Positions 36,004 through 45,296 of a stretch of DNA of 64,000 bases are shown here, one piece after another. The stretch is from Albidovulum sediminis (lineage in GTDB: Bacteria; Pseudomonadota; Alphaproteobacteria; Rhodobacterales; Rhodobacteraceae), in contig NZ_JAOCQF010000001.1 in NCBI RefSeq assembly GCF_025380365.1, forward strand, positions 1,724,245 through 1,788,244. The letters are read 5' to 3'. Positions within the stretch are counted from its first letter, which is position 1. Every line of letters starts with the position of its first letter. The translations under genes were made by a program, and so were the position numbers. Under the pieces are notes generated by a model. That model had not been told where the DNA came from, ran no database searches, and saw nothing but the letters and a program-made list of their open reading frames with translations.

Positions 36004-36801
36004 TCAGACCTCGTAGTCGATGGTCATGCCGTCGAAGGCCACCTCGACATGGTCGGGCGTTTCGGCGGTGACCGCCGCGTGATCGAGGTCGATGTGCACG
36101 TTGGTCAGGACCGCCCGGCGCGGCCGCGCGCGGGCAATCCATTCGAGCGCCCGGTCAAGGTGGATATGCGTCGGATGCGGCTTGCGGCGGAGCGCGTCGA
36201 GCACCCAGCAGTCGAGCCCCTCGACCGCGGCCCAGGCCTCCGCGTCCATGTCCGACACATCGGGCAGATAGGCGAGATCGCCGATGCGGAAGCCGAGCGC
36301 GTCGATCGCGCCATGTTCGACCCGGAAGGGGGTCAGCGTGACCGCGCCACCCGCGCCGTCGATGGTGAAGGACCCCGCGATCGTGTGCATGTCGCAGATC
36401 GGCGGATAGGACGACCCCGCGGGCTGCACGAAGGCATAGCCAAAACGGGAAATCAGCGCGTCCTGCGTCGCCCCGTCGGCCCAGACCGGCATCCGGCGGC
36501 GGGTGTTGAAGACGACCTGCCGGATGTCGTCGATGCCGTGGACATGGTCGGCGTGGGCGTGGGTGTAGACGACCGCGTCGAGTTCCCCCACGCCCACGGC
36601 CAGAAGCTGTTCGCGCATGTCGGGCGAGGTGTCGATCAGCACCCGCGTGGTGCCCTCGCCCGCGGTCCGCTCGATCAGCATGGAGCAGCGGGTGCGGCGG
36701 TTCTTCGGGTTGGCTGGGTCGCACTCTCCCCAAAGTCCGCCCAGCCGCGGCACGCCCCCCGACGATCCGCAGCCGAGGATGGTGAAGCGAAGCCGCGCCA
36801 T
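36004..36801 (-). CDS. Metallo-beta-lactamase fold hydrolase (PhnP-like)
   Basis: The 265-residue protein has the metal-binding motif YTHAHADHVHGIDD and a late cluster ending NVHIDLDH, plus LGCGSSGGVPRLGG at the N terminus, which is typical of PhnP/RNase BN-like phosphodiesterases. The reaction is a phosphodiester hydrolysis of an unknown substrate. It follows tatD by 1 bp and its ATG at 36801 excludes an upstream Arg-rich extension. It precedes the AEC gene by 4 bp. Confidence 0.85.
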   Translation of the reverse strand: MARLRFTILGCGSSGGVPRLGGLWGECDPANPKNRRTRCSMLIERTAGEGTTRVLIDTSPDMREQLLAVGVGELDAVVYTHAHADHVHGIDDIRQVVFNTRRRMPVWADGATQDALISRFGYAFVQPAGSSYPPICDMHTIAGSFTIDGAGGAVTLTPFRVEHGAIDALGFRIGDLAYLPDVSDMDAEAWAAVEGLDCWVLDALRRKPHPTHIHLDRALEWIARARPRRAVLTNVHIDLDHAAVTAETPDHVEVAFDGMTIDYEV

Positions 36802-36802
36802 C

Positions 36803-37636
36803 TCAGGCCGCCCCGGCCAGCGAGGAGGCACGCGCGGCCCTGGAAAAGAGACGCTCGAAATTCCGCTCGGTCTGCGCCGCGAAATCGGCGAGCGTCATCC
36901 CGAAAACCTCGGCCCCCGCCTTGGCGGTGTGGGCGGTATAGGCGGGTTCGTTCCTTCGGCCGCGATGAGGGGGCGGCGCCAGGTAGGGTGCGTCGGTCTC
37001 CAGCAGGATGCGGTCGACGGGGGCGGCGGCGAAGATGGCGCGCAGGTCGCCGCTTTTCGGAAACGCGGCGATCCCGGACATCGACAGGTAGAAGCCGAGG
37101 TCGAGCGCCGCCCGCGCCAGCCCCGCGCCCGAGGAAAAGCAGTGCATGACGCAGGAATAGGCCCCTGCCCGGTGCTCCTCTGTCAGGATGCGGGCCATGT
37201 CCTCGTCCGCGTCGCGGGCGTGGATGATGAGCGGCAGGCCGGTTTCGCGCGCCGCCGCGATGTGGATGCGCAGCGAGGTCTGCTGCACCTCGGCGCTGTC
37301 GGCGGTGTAGTGGTAGTCGAGCCCGGTTTCGCCGATGCCGACGAACTTCGGATGCCGCGCCAGCGCCACAAGTTCGTCCACCGTCGCCATAGGCTCTTCG
37401 GCCGCGCTCATCGGGTGGGTGCCGGCGGCGTAGAAGACGCCGTCATGCGCCTCGGCGATCGCGCGCACCTGCGGTTCGTTCCTGAGCCGGGTGCAGATCG
37501 TCACCATCCGGTGCACGCCGGCCGCCCGCGCCCGCGCCACGATCTGCCCCGTCTCGCCCGCGAAATCGGGGAAATCGAGGTGGCAATGGCTGTCGGTGAT
37601 GCGCGGGGCGTCATGGGGGGGCGTGGGTTCGGTCAT
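36803..37636 (-). CDS. tatD: TatD family metal-dependent DNase
   Basis: The 277-residue TIM-barrel hydrolase has DSHCHLDFPDF at the N terminus (metal ligands), VGIGETGLDYHY in the centre and VDRILLETDAPYLAP near the C terminus. TatD enzymes are 3'-5' DNases with a housekeeping repair role. The ATG at 37636 follows GAGGCAGCC. It stands downstream of holB in the conserved tmk-holB-tatD run common in Alphaproteobacteria. Confidence 0.9.
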   Translation of the reverse strand: MTEPTPPHDAPRITDSHCHLDFPDFAGETGQIVARARAAGVHRMVTICTRLRNEPQVRAIAEAHDGVFYAAGTHPMSAAEEPMATVDELVALARHPKFVGIGETGLDYHYTADSAEVQQTSLRIHIAAARETGLPLIIHARDADEDMARILTEEHRAGAYSCVMHCFSSGAGLARAALDLGFYLSMSGIAAFPKSGDLRAIFAAAPVDRILLETDAPYLAPPPHRGRRNEPAYTAHTAKAGAEVFGMTLADFAAQTERNFERLFSRAARASSLAGAA

Positions 37637-37643
37637 GGCTGCC

Positions 37644-38774
37644 TCATCGCGCGGCAAGCCTGCCTGCCGTCTCGTCGATCTTCAGGATCATATCGAGGAG
37701 AAGCGCGGCGGGGTCAAGGTTGACCGCCCGGCCGTGACGGGCGCGCGCGCCCAGGCTCTGATGCAGGTCCGCCCAGGCCCGACCTGCCGCGGGATCGGGG
37801 GAAAGGCGCGCACAAAGCGCCCCCTCGCCCGGTGCTGCCTCGGGCGCGGGCGGACCGGCGACCCCGGCCCGCGCCAGCCGCGCGAGGAACAGGTCGATGA
37901 GCGTCAGGAGAAGGTCGAACCGCGTCTCCCCCCCGCGCCCCGCGGCGCTGTCGGACAGACGGATCGCCGCCATACGGTCAAGCCGGGGCAGGCCCTCGAA
38001 CAGCGCGACGATGGCGCCATAAGCCTCGATCCCGTCTAGGTTGATCAGCCGGACCGCCGCCCCGGCCGAACCGCCCGAAAGGGCCGCAAGCGCGTCGACC
38101 GAGGGCGTTTCGGCCCCGGCCTGAGCCAGCGCGGCGGCCAGATCGGCGGGCAACAGGGGGGCCAGCCGCAGTTCCCGGCAGCGCGAGCGGATGGTGGGCA
38201 GCAGGCCCGAAGGCTGATGCGACACCAGCAGGAACGTCACCCCGGTCGGCGGCTCCTCGAGCATCTTCAGAAGTGCGTTGGCGGCGTTCGGGTTCATCTC
38301 GTCGGCGGTATCGACGATGACCACGCGCCGCCCGCCATCGGCGGATGACAAGGACAGGAAGGACCTCAGCTTGCGCACCTCGTCGACGGTGACGACGGTC
38401 TTGAGCTTCTTCTTGTCCTCGTCCCAGGCGCGGCGCAGAAGGAAGAGCCGCCCTTCGGACCCCGCCGCGAGGCGCCGCGCGACGGGATGGTCCGGCGCGA
38501 TGTCAAGGGTCGTGGGGGCCGCGGGCGCATCGCCGAACAGGCCGCCGCCGCCGGGTTCGGGCGTGGCCAGCAGGAACCGCGCGATGCGCCAGGCGAGCGT
38601 TGCCTTGCCGACGCCATGCGGCCCGGTCAGAAGCCAGCCATGATGGAGCCGCCCGCTGCCGTAGACATCGAGAAAGGCACGCTCCGCCGCATCCTGCCCG
38701 AAGATACGTGCCGTCTCGCGCGGGTGCGGCGCGCCCTCCACCCGGTCGGGCTCGGGGATGGCATCCTCGCTCAT
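37644..38774 (-). CDS. holB: DNA polymerase III delta' subunit
   Basis: The 376-residue clamp-loader subunit has GWLLTGPHGVGKATLAWRIARFLL (Walker-A-like) near residue 45 and the sensor region VIVDTADEMNPNAANALLKMLEEPPTGVTFLLVSH typical of the delta'/gamma family. It loads the sliding clamp at replication forks. It starts within tmk (4-bp overlap). Confidence 0.92.
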   Translation of the reverse strand: MSEDAIPEPDRVEGAPHPRETARIFGQDAAERAFLDVYGSGRLHHGWLLTGPHGVGKATLAWRIARFLLATPEPGGGGLFGDAPAAPTTLDIAPDHPVARRLAAGSEGRLFLLRRAWDEDKKKLKTVVTVDEVRKLRSFLSLSSADGGRRVVIVDTADEMNPNAANALLKMLEEPPTGVTFLLVSHQPSGLLPTIRSRCRELRLAPLLPADLAAALAQAGAETPSVDALAALSGGSAGAAVRLINLDGIEAYGAIVALFEGLPRLDRMAAIRLSDSAAGRGGETRFDLLLTLIDLFLARLARAGVAGPPAPEAAPGEGALCARLSPDPAAGRAWADLHQSLGARARHGRAVNLDPAALLLDMILKIDETAGRLAAR

Positions 38775-39397
38775 CGCGCGGGTGTCCAGGCGAGCGACTT
38801 CTGCGCGATGGCGGCAATCTCCGCGGCCACCGCCGCGGGGGGGCGGTCGCCGTCGATCACCCGGCAGCGGCCGGGGAATTCCCGTGCGAGCGCCAGGAAG
38901 CCCGCGCGCATCCGCGCCTGCAGCCCCTCGCCGAAATCCTCGAACCGTTCCTCGCTCCCGCCCCGCCCCTTCGCGCGCGCCAGACCCTTGGCCGGGTCCA
39001 TGTCGATGACGAAGGTCAGGTCGGGCTCGCGGCCGATCATCAGGGCGTGGAGTTGGTCCACGATGGCGCGCAGGTCGCCCCGCGACAGGCCCTGATACAT
39101 CCGCGTCGAATCGGCGAAGCGGTCGGTGATGACGACCTTCCCCGCCGTCAGCGCCGGCAGGATCGTGCGTTCCATGTGGTCGCGCCGCGCCGCGGTGAAA
39201 AGGAGGATCTCGGTCTCCGCCGACCAGCGGTCGGGGTCGCCCTCGAGCACGAGCCGGCGAATCTCCTCAGCCCCCGGACTGCCGCCCGGCTCGCGCGTGA
39301 GCACGACCTCGCGCCCCCCGGCGCGCAGGGTCTCCGCCAGGAGCCGCGCCTGCGTGGACTTGCCCGAACCGTCGATCCCCTCGAAGCTGATGAACAT
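38771..39397 (-). CDS. tmk: Thymidylate kinase
   Basis: The 208-residue enzyme phosphorylates dTMP to dTDP. The P-loop FEGIDGSGKSTQ is at residues 5-16 and the DRF motif near TDRFADSTRMYQG (about 92-104) marks the dTMP-binding region. It precedes holB with a 4-bp overlap, a conserved arrangement. Confidence 0.94.
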   Translation of the reverse strand: MFISFEGIDGSGKSTQARLLAETLRAGGREVVLTREPGGSPGAEEIRRLVLEGDPDRWSAETEILLFTAARRDHMERTILPALTAGKVVITDRFADSTRMYQGLSRGDLRAIVDQLHALMIGREPDLTFVIDMDPAKGLARAKGRGGSEERFEDFGEGLQARMRAGFLALAREFPGRCRVIDGDRPPAAVAAEIAAIAQKSLAWTPAR

Positions 39398-39404
39398 CGG
39401 CCGG

Positions 39405-40565
39405 TCAGTTGGCGAATTCGGTCATGGCGCGGGCCGAGAGGATGCCGAAGGCCGTCTTCAGCCGCGTCGCGAAGCCGCCTTTCGCCACCGCCTCCTCGGC
39501 CACCAGGGGGACCACGACCGGATCATGTCCGGGAATCTCGATCGTCATCCGCGCCAGTTCCTGTCCGGCCTCGACCGGCGCCTCGACCGGCGCGGCATAA
39601 CTGATCTCGGCCTTCAGGCTGTCCTGCGCCAGCGACGGCAGGAGAAGCGTGAGGTCCTCCTGCACGACAAGGCCCACCTGCGATTTCGAGCCCATCCAGA
39701 TCGGCGCGTCGGCGATCCGGGTGCCGGCCGTGGCGACCGTCTTCTGGACGAACTCGCGAAAGGCCCAGGACACGATCCGCTCCGCCTCCTCCGCCCTCTG
39801 CTGCTCGCTCTCGAGGCCCGAGACGGCGAAGACGACGCGCCGCCCGTTCTGCACGGCCGAGCCGACAAGGCCGTAGCCCGCTTCCTGGGTATGGCCGGTC
39901 TTGAGGCCGTCCGCACCGATGCCGAGCTTAAGGAGCGGGTTGCGATTGAAGCGGTTGTCGGGCGCGCGGTTGTCGAACGGATATTCGGCCAGCGCGAAAT
40001 AGCCGTAGTATTCCGGAAACTCGGTGATCAGGCGCACCGCCAGAACGCCGAGGTCGCGCATGCTCATCCGCTGGTTCGGATGCGGCCAGCCCGAGGCGTT
40101 GGCGAAGGTGGACTGTTCCAGACCCAGCGCCCGCGCGCGTTCGTTCATCTTCTTGGCAAAATCCTCTTCCGTCCCGGCCAAACCCTCGGCCACGACGACG
40201 CAGGCATCATTGCCCGACAGCACGACGATGCCCTTGATCAGTTCCTCGACCGTGGGGCGGTCGGTCTCGTTCAGGAACATGGTCGAGCCGCCCATGGCCT
40301 TGGCGCGCGAGGATACCGCGAACCGGTCCTGAAGCGAGACGCGGCCATCGCGCAGCGCCTCGAACAGCATGTTGACCGTCATCAGCTTGGACATCGAGGC
40401 CGGCGGCACCGCCTCCTCCCCGGCCTTGTCCAGAAGGACGGTGCCGGTCGTCACGTCATAGACCCAGGCATGGCGCGCGCGGGTCTCGAAGGCCTCGCCA
40501 CGGCCGGCAAGCGCCACCGCGACAAGGGCAAGCGCGATCACGAGCAGGCTGCGCAGAGGTCTCAT
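39405..40565 (-). CDS. dacC: D-alanyl-D-alanine carboxypeptidase (class A PBP5-like)
   Basis: The 386-residue penicillin-binding protein trims peptidoglycan stem peptides. It has a signal segment (about 1-26), the catalytic SMSK at 57-60, SGN at 117-119 and KTG at 222-224, all in the right order. A C-terminal beta domain and a final amphipathic end (ARAMTEFAN) fit the PBP5 fold. It is eight bases upstream of tmk in transcript order. dacA/dacC/dacD naming is ambiguous. Confidence 0.9.
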   Translation of the reverse strand: MRPLRSLLVIALALVAVALAGRGEAFETRARHAWVYDVTTGTVLLDKAGEEAVPPASMSKLMTVNMLFEALRDGRVSLQDRFAVSSRAKAMGGSTMFLNETDRPTVEELIKGIVVLSGNDACVVVAEGLAGTEEDFAKKMNERARALGLEQSTFANASGWPHPNQRMSMRDLGVLAVRLITEFPEYYGYFALAEYPFDNRAPDNRFNRNPLLKLGIGADGLKTGHTQEAGYGLVGSAVQNGRRVVFAVSGLESEQQRAEEAERIVSWAFREFVQKTVATAGTRIADAPIWMGSKSQVGLVVQEDLTLLLPSLAQDSLKAEISYAAPVEAPVEAGQELARMTIEIPGHDPVVVPLVAEEAVAKGGFATRLKTAFGILSARAMTEFAN

Positions 40566-40584
40566 TCGTGGTCCTTTCCAGTAT

Positions 40585-41565
40585 TCAGCCGCCGACAGCG
40601 AAGGCGTCGGGGTATCCTGCCGACTTGACCCGCTCCAGCAGCGCGTCGCGTTCCGCGGCGCTGAGCGCGGGGCCGACGATCACGCGCCAGACCGAACCCT
40701 CGCCGGACTTGCGCACCACCGCGGACATGCCCGCCTTGGACAGATCCAGCGCCGCACGCTTTGCATTCTCCTCGCTGCTGAAGGTGCCGATCTGCACATA
40801 GGGTTGCTTCAGCACCCCCGAAAGCGGCGCCCCCTCCGCGGCCGGGGCCGCGGGTTCCGCCGCCGTTTCGGGCACGGGCGTCGCCGCCGCGGGCTTGGCC
40901 GGGGCGGGTTCAGGCGCGGGTGCAGGCGCGGCAGCCGCCGCCGGTGCCGCCGCGGGCGCGGCTTTCGCCGGCGCGGGTGCGGCCGCCGCGGGTTTGCGCG
41001 GGCGTGCCACCGGGCGGGCGTCCGCCTCGGCCTTGGCGATGGCGGCGGCGGCCGTGGCCGCGACCGGGTCGATCGCCTTTGTCTCGATCGCGTCCCCATC
41101 CTCGGGGGCGGCCGGCGGCGGCGCGACTTCTTCCATCCGCAGGGCGATGACGCTCACCTTGACCGGCTGGCCCGCCAGCGCGCCGAGCGCGGCGGCGGCA
41201 TCCGAGGACATCTGGATCGACGGCCCCGGAAACTCCCGCTCGCGCCGGAAGAGCGCGCCCTTCACCGACTTGCCGTTTTCGGTGTTGCGGATGATCACCC
41301 GCTCCGGCGTGGTGACCGAGCCATGCGCGACCCAGATCCCGCCCAGCGACGGCCGCCCGTCCCAGAGTGCGGTGTCGGTCAGGCTGAAGGCCTCCGGCGC
41401 CTCGCGTTCCTCGGTCTTGCCCGGCCGTGCCGGTGCCTGCACCGTGGTCGGCTCGTCCCCGCCGCCGCCGAAGGGAGAGGTTCCCCCCACGCAGCCTGAC
41501 AGCAAGACCGCCATCCCCGTCAGGGCCACCGCAATCCTTGAACTCACCGGCATCCTTGCCCCCAT
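40585..41565 (-). CDS. SPOR-domain lipoprotein with RlpA-like middle domain
   Basis: The N terminus is a lipoprotein signal (GMAVLLSGCVGG, lipobox Cys near residue 26). A double-psi-barrel-like segment follows (GGIWVAHGS through PERVIIRNTENGKSVKGALFRRER and AAAALGALAGQPVKVSVIALR), then about 110 residues rich in Ala and Pro, then a C-terminal SPOR domain (YVQIGTFSSEENAKRAALDLSKAG). SPOR domains bind denuded septal peptidoglycan, so a division-related role is likely. ATGs at 41565 and 41553 are equally possible. The gene is upstream of dacC by about 20 bp. Confidence 0.85.
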   Translation of the reverse strand: MGARMPVSSRIAVALTGMAVLLSGCVGGTSPFGGGGDEPTTVQAPARPGKTEEREAPEAFSLTDTALWDGRPSLGGIWVAHGSVTTPERVIIRNTENGKSVKGALFRREREFPGPSIQMSSDAAAALGALAGQPVKVSVIALRMEEVAPPPAAPEDGDAIETKAIDPVAATAAAAIAKAEADARPVARPRKPAAAAPAPAKAAPAAAPAAAAAPAPAPEPAPAKPAAATPVPETAAEPAAPAAEGAPLSGVLKQPYVQIGTFSSEENAKRAALDLSKAGMSAVVRKSGEGSVWRVIVGPALSAAERDALLERVKSAGYPDAFAVGG

Positions 41566-41873
41566 GTCGCGCGTGCCAGTTGCCACGCCGCCTGCCTCTT
41601 TGCCAAGGGACCGGTACCCGGCTGTTCCCGCCCGGGTCCGTCCGCTTCGTTCTGCCTCGCGCGGCATACTAGCCGCACGACGCGGGCAAGGAAAGACTGC
41701 GGCCGGCCGAGAGGGCCGGCCACGGGCGGATTTCGGCCTTTCAGAATCGCCGCGCGCGCCGTAAGTGCCGCGGAGGGTGCGCAATCCCGCTGCGCGCCCG
41801 CTCGCACCCGCGTCGGCACCGGACCGGAAGCCAGGCCGCACGGGTGAAGTCACTGGTTTCGAAGGCCAGCGAC
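41566..41873. other. 308-bp gap between the SPOR lipoprotein and tRNA-Ser genes
   Basis: No gene is supported. It holds the promoters of the two divergent genes and one 8-bp hairpin GGCCGGCC-GAGAG-GGCCGGCC (41701-41721). No terminator T-run is present. I see no mobile element or tRNA remnant. Confidence 0.6.
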
Positions 41874-41961
41874 GGAAGGGTGGCAGAGTGGTCGATTGCA
41901 GCGGTCTTGAAAACCGCCGATGTGCAAGCATCCGTGGGTTCGAATCCCACCCCTTCCGCCA
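41874..41961 (+). tRNA. tRNA-Ser (UGA anticodon)
   Basis: The acceptor GGAAGGG (41874-41880) pairs with CCCTTCC (41951-41957) and the 3' end GCCA is encoded. The anticodon stem-loop GCGGTCTTGAAAACCGC carries TGA, and a long variable arm (CGATGTGCAAGCATC) identifies serine. The T arm GTGGGTTCGAATCCCAC is intact. It marks the border between housekeeping genes and the ectoine cluster. Confidence 0.97.
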
Positions 41962-42076
41962 ATGATTTGAATGGCATGCCATCGACATCAGCCCATCGCG
42001 CGGCCCCCGGAGCCGTCGCTCTGCTGACGGCGACGATCGGCAGGGCCCGGTCGTGGCCCTGCCTGCCCTGACAGGC

Positions 42077-43084
42077 TCAGCCCGCGATTTCGTCCGCGAT
42101 CACCGCAACGCAATCGCCGGGCTTGACCAGTCCGGGGAAGTGCCGCGCCGTGAAAAGCCCCGCCCGGCGGGCCTTCAACTCCACCGGGTCGAGGCCGGTG
42201 CGGCCGGTCGGATAGATCATGGCCACAACCTGACCCTTTTCCACCCGTTCGCCCAGATCGGCCAGAAACCGGATCATCCCGGCATCTTCCGAGAAGGTGA
42301 AGCAGTCGCCGTCGGGCATGTCGAGCCACTGCGTCGGCCGGGCGTCGAGCTTGCCTTGCAGGATCCCCGCCGCGATCAGCAGGTTGCGGCACCCCGTCAG
42401 GGCGATGCCGGCCGTGCGCGCGCTCGCCGTGCCGCCGCCGCCCAGCTCGGTGGTGACGAAGACCTTGCCCATTTCCTCGGCCGCGGTGTCATACATGCCG
42501 ACCGCGTCGATCTCGAGCATCCTGACGCTGTAGGGGGCGCCGAACGCGCGGACCAGGTCGAAGGCGCGCGCCTCCTGCACCTTGTCGGGCAGGATGTGGG
42601 CGGCGCAGAACGGCAGGAAATCCAGCGTCTTGCCGCCCGAGTGGAAGTCGAGCACCACATCCGCCATGGGCAGCAGAACGCGCTGGAAATAGTCGGCGAT
42701 CTTTTCCGTCACCGTACCGTCGGGGCGGCCCGGAAAGCTGCGGTTCATGTTGCCCCGGTCGATGGGCGAGGTGCGGGTGCCGGCGGCGAAGGCGGGCTGG
42801 TTCATCGCCGGAACGATGATCACCCGGCCCGTCACCCGAGCGGCCTGCAAGGATCGCGCCAGTTCGAACAGCGCGATCGGCCCTTCGTATTCGTCGCCGT
42901 GATTGGCCCCGGTCAGCAGGGCCGTGGGGCCCTTGCCGTTCTTCACCACCGTCACCGGGATCATGACCGATCCCCAGGCCGCATCGTCGCGCGAGTAGGG
43001 CAGGCGCAGGAAGCCGTGCTGCACCCCGTCTGCGTCGAAGTCCACCGTCGCCGAGATCGGCGACGGTTTCAGGGTCTGCGTCAT
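42077..43084 (-). CDS. doeB: N-acetyl-diaminobutyrate deacetylase of ectoine catabolism (DoeB/EutE)
   Basis: The 335-residue succinylglutamate desuccinylase/aspartoacylase-family enzyme has the zinc motif TGANHGDEYEG (His and Glu ligands) and the later DFHSGG. DoeB removes the acetyl group from N-alpha-acetyl-L-2,4-diaminobutyrate produced by ectoine hydrolase. It starts three bases after doeA and is the last gene of the ehu-eut operon here. Confidence 0.92.
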   Translation of the reverse strand: MTQTLKPSPISATVDFDADGVQHGFLRLPYSRDDAAWGSVMIPVTVVKNGKGPTALLTGANHGDEYEGPIALFELARSLQAARVTGRVIIVPAMNQPAFAAGTRTSPIDRGNMNRSFPGRPDGTVTEKIADYFQRVLLPMADVVLDFHSGGKTLDFLPFCAAHILPDKVQEARAFDLVRAFGAPYSVRMLEIDAVGMYDTAAEEMGKVFVTTELGGGGTASARTAGIALTGCRNLLIAAGILQGKLDARPTQWLDMPDGDCFTFSEDAGMIRFLADLGERVEKGQVVAMIYPTGRTGLDPVELKARRAGLFTARHFPGLVKPGDCVAVIADEIAG

Positions 43085-43087
43085 GGT

Positions 43088-44269
43088 TCAGTCCTTCACG
43101 AACAGCTTGCGGGGCACGTTCGACAGGCATTCCACCCCGGTTTCGGTAATCAGGATGGATTCCGTCAGCTCGAACCCCATGTCCTCCAGCCAGAGGCCGG
43201 TCATGAAGTGGAAGGTCATGCCGGGTTCCAGCACGGTGCGGTCGCCGGGGCGCAAGGACATGGTGCGTTCGCCCCAGTCGGGCGGGTAGCTGACGCCGAT
43301 CGGATAGCCGGTGCGGTTGTCCTTGAGGATGCCGTGTTTTGCCAGCACGTCGAAGAAGCCGCGCGCGATGTCCTCGCAGGTGTTGCCGGGCTTCGCGGCG
43401 GCAAGGCCGGCCTCCATCCCCTCGAGCGTCGCCTGTTCGGCATCGAGGAAGGCCTGCGTCGGCTTGCCCAGAAAGACGGTGCGCGACAGGGGCAGGTGAT
43501 AGCGGTGATAGCATCCGGCGATCTCGAAGAAGGTGCCCATGCCGGATTGCATCGGCCGGTCGTCCCAGGTCAGGTGCGGGGCTGAGGCATCGCGGCCCGA
43601 GGGCAGAAGCGGCACGATCGCCGGATAATCGCCGCCGAAGCCGTCGGTGCCGCGGATGCCGGCATCGTAGATCTCGGCCACCAGGTCGCATTTGCGCATG
43701 CCGACCTCGATCTTGTCGAAGATGCGGGCGTGCATCGCCTCGACGATACGGCCGGCCTTGCGCATGTAGTCGATTTCCTGCGCCGACTTCACCGCGCGCT
43801 GCCAGTTCACCAGCGCGGTCGCATCGACGAAGCGGGCGTTGGGCAGGTGCCGCGTCAGGCTGGCGAAGGCCGCGGCCGAGAAATAGTAGTTGTCCATCTC
43901 GACGCCGATGCGCAGGCCGCCCCAGCCCCGGTCAGCGAGGATGCCCGAGAGGTAGTCCATCGGGTGCCGCTCGGTCGATTGCACGTAATGGTCGGGATAG
44001 CCGAGGATGTTCTCCTCGCGCAGCCAGGCGGTCAGCCGGGCGCCGTTGGCATCCTGGCCCCGGCCGAACCAGATCGGCTCTCCCGCGGGCGGCACGATCA
44101 CGCATTGGTGGACATAGAAGGACCAGCCGTCATAGCCGGTCAGCCAGTTCATGTTGGAAGGATCGGTCACGATCAGAAGATCGACCCCCTTCTGATCCAT
44201 CGCGCGACGCGTCTTTTCCAGACGGGCGGCGAATTCGGCGCGGGTGAAGCGCAGGTCCACATCGGGCAT
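43088..44269 (-). CDS. doeA: Ectoine hydrolase (DoeA/EutD)
   Basis: The 393-residue M24-type hydrolase opens the ectoine ring to N-acetyl-diaminobutyrate. It has an N-terminal creatinase-like domain (DLLIVTDPSNMNWLTGYDGWSF) and a C-terminal pita-bread domain (GTFFEIAGCYHRYHLPLSRT; EPGMTFHFMTGLW). Annotators often mistake such proteins for Xaa-Pro peptidases, but the doeB, eutABC and EnuR context supports ectoine hydrolase. The ATG at 44269 follows a GAGGA-type ribosome-binding site. Confidence 0.92.
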   Translation of the reverse strand: MPDVDLRFTRAEFAARLEKTRRAMDQKGVDLLIVTDPSNMNWLTGYDGWSFYVHQCVIVPPAGEPIWFGRGQDANGARLTAWLREENILGYPDHYVQSTERHPMDYLSGILADRGWGGLRIGVEMDNYYFSAAAFASLTRHLPNARFVDATALVNWQRAVKSAQEIDYMRKAGRIVEAMHARIFDKIEVGMRKCDLVAEIYDAGIRGTDGFGGDYPAIVPLLPSGRDASAPHLTWDDRPMQSGMGTFFEIAGCYHRYHLPLSRTVFLGKPTQAFLDAEQATLEGMEAGLAAAKPGNTCEDIARGFFDVLAKHGILKDNRTGYPIGVSYPPDWGERTMSLRPGDRTVLEPGMTFHFMTGLWLEDMGFELTESILITETGVECLSNVPRKLFVKD

Positions 44270-44312
44270 GGGTCGGTCCTCCTCTGGGCGCGGGCGCCCG
44301 GTCTTTCGGGTC

Positions 44313-45296
44313 TCAGACGGTGAAACTCTGGCCAGCCCCCGCCGCGCGGGCGCGGGCGAAGGCAAGGGCGGCGATGGCGGTATCCTGGATGCCGGTGCCG
44401 GTCAGGTCGGCAAGCGTGATCTGGTCGGGGCGGCTGCGGCCGGGGGCGAGGCCGGCGATGACCTGGCCCAGTTCAAGGAAAACGCGGTCGGCCGGCACGG
44501 CGCCTGTGGCGATGGCGTGGTGCAACTCGCCCAGGCGACGGGTCTGCGACAGGCGGTCGGCGACATAGGTCGCGCGGGCCAGCAGCGCGGGCGCGACCTC
44601 GTTCTTGTGTTCGGCGTCCGAGCCCATGGCGGTGATGTGCTGGCCCGGCGCCGCGTCGTGCAGGACGGGCGAGGGCGCGGGCGTCGTCGTCACGATCACG
44701 TCCGCGCCCGATGTCGCATCCTCGACCGTCGTGGCGGGGGCCGCGGCAAGCCCGCGTCCGCGCAGCCGGTCGCAAAGTGCCGTTGCCTTGCCCGGATCGC
44801 GCGCCCAGATGCGGAAGGCCTGCACCGGGCGCACCAGCGACAGCGCGACCGCCTGCATCTCCGCCTGCATCCCCGCGCCGAGGATCGCCGCCGTCCGGCA
44901 GTCGTCGCGCGCCAGGTGCCGCGCCGCGACCGCCCCGGCGGCGGCGGTGCGCACGTCGGTCAGGTAGCCGTTGTCCAGGAGCAGCGCCTGCACCAGGCCG
45001 GTGCGCGCCGACAGCACCACCATCATCCCGTTGGTCGAGGGCAGGCCGATCTCGGGGTTGCTGAAGAAGCCGGGGCTGATCTTGATGGCGAAGGTATCGA
45101 GACCCGGCACATAGGCCGTCTTCACGTCGACCTCGCCCCGGTGTTCGGGAATGTCGAGCCTGAGGATCGGCGGCATCGCCACAGGTTTCGTCGCCAGCGC
45201 GCGGAAGGCGTCCTCGACGCAGTCGACGGCGGCCAGGTCCAGCGGCACCAGCGTGCGCAGATCGGCTTCGGTCAGAAGGATGACGGGGTCTCTCAT
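44313..45296 (-). CDS. eutC: Ectoine utilisation protein EutC (ornithine cyclodeaminase/mu-crystallin family)
   Basis: The 327-residue protein has a Rossmann segment (TAAILGAGMQAEMQA) and the conserved KIS and NGMMVVLSARTG blocks of ornithine cyclodeaminase-like proteins. In ectoine clusters, EutA, EutB and EutC together convert hydroxyectoine to ectoine-level intermediates, although individual reactions are only partly established. It overlaps eutB by 4 bp. Confidence 0.9.
   Translation of the reverse strand: MRDPVILLTEADLRTLVPLDLAAVDCVEDAFRALATKPVAMPPILRLDIPEHRGEVDVKTAYVPGLDTFAIKISPGFFSNPEIGLPSTNGMMVVLSARTGLVQALLLDNGYLTDVRTAAAGAVAARHLARDDCRTAAILGAGMQAEMQAVALSLVRPVQAFRIWARDPGKATALCDRLRGRGLAAAPATTVEDATSGADVIVTTTPAPSPVLHDAAPGQHITAMGSDAEHKNEVAPALLARATYVADRLSQTRRLGELHHAIATGAVPADRVFLELGQVIAGLAPGRSRPDQITLADLTGTGIQDTAIAALAFARARAAGAGQSFTV

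Noticed and set aside
40840-41010. Repetitive Ala/Pro-coding DNA in the SPOR lipoprotein
   Set aside because: The repeats are codon-level low complexity (GCC/GCG/CCG) encoding a flexible linker, not a structural DNA repeat or CRISPR.
43088-44269. Annotating DoeA as Xaa-Pro aminopeptidase
   Set aside because: The M24 fold is shared, but the gene lies in the ectoine cluster beside doeB and eutABC, which supports ectoine hydrolase.
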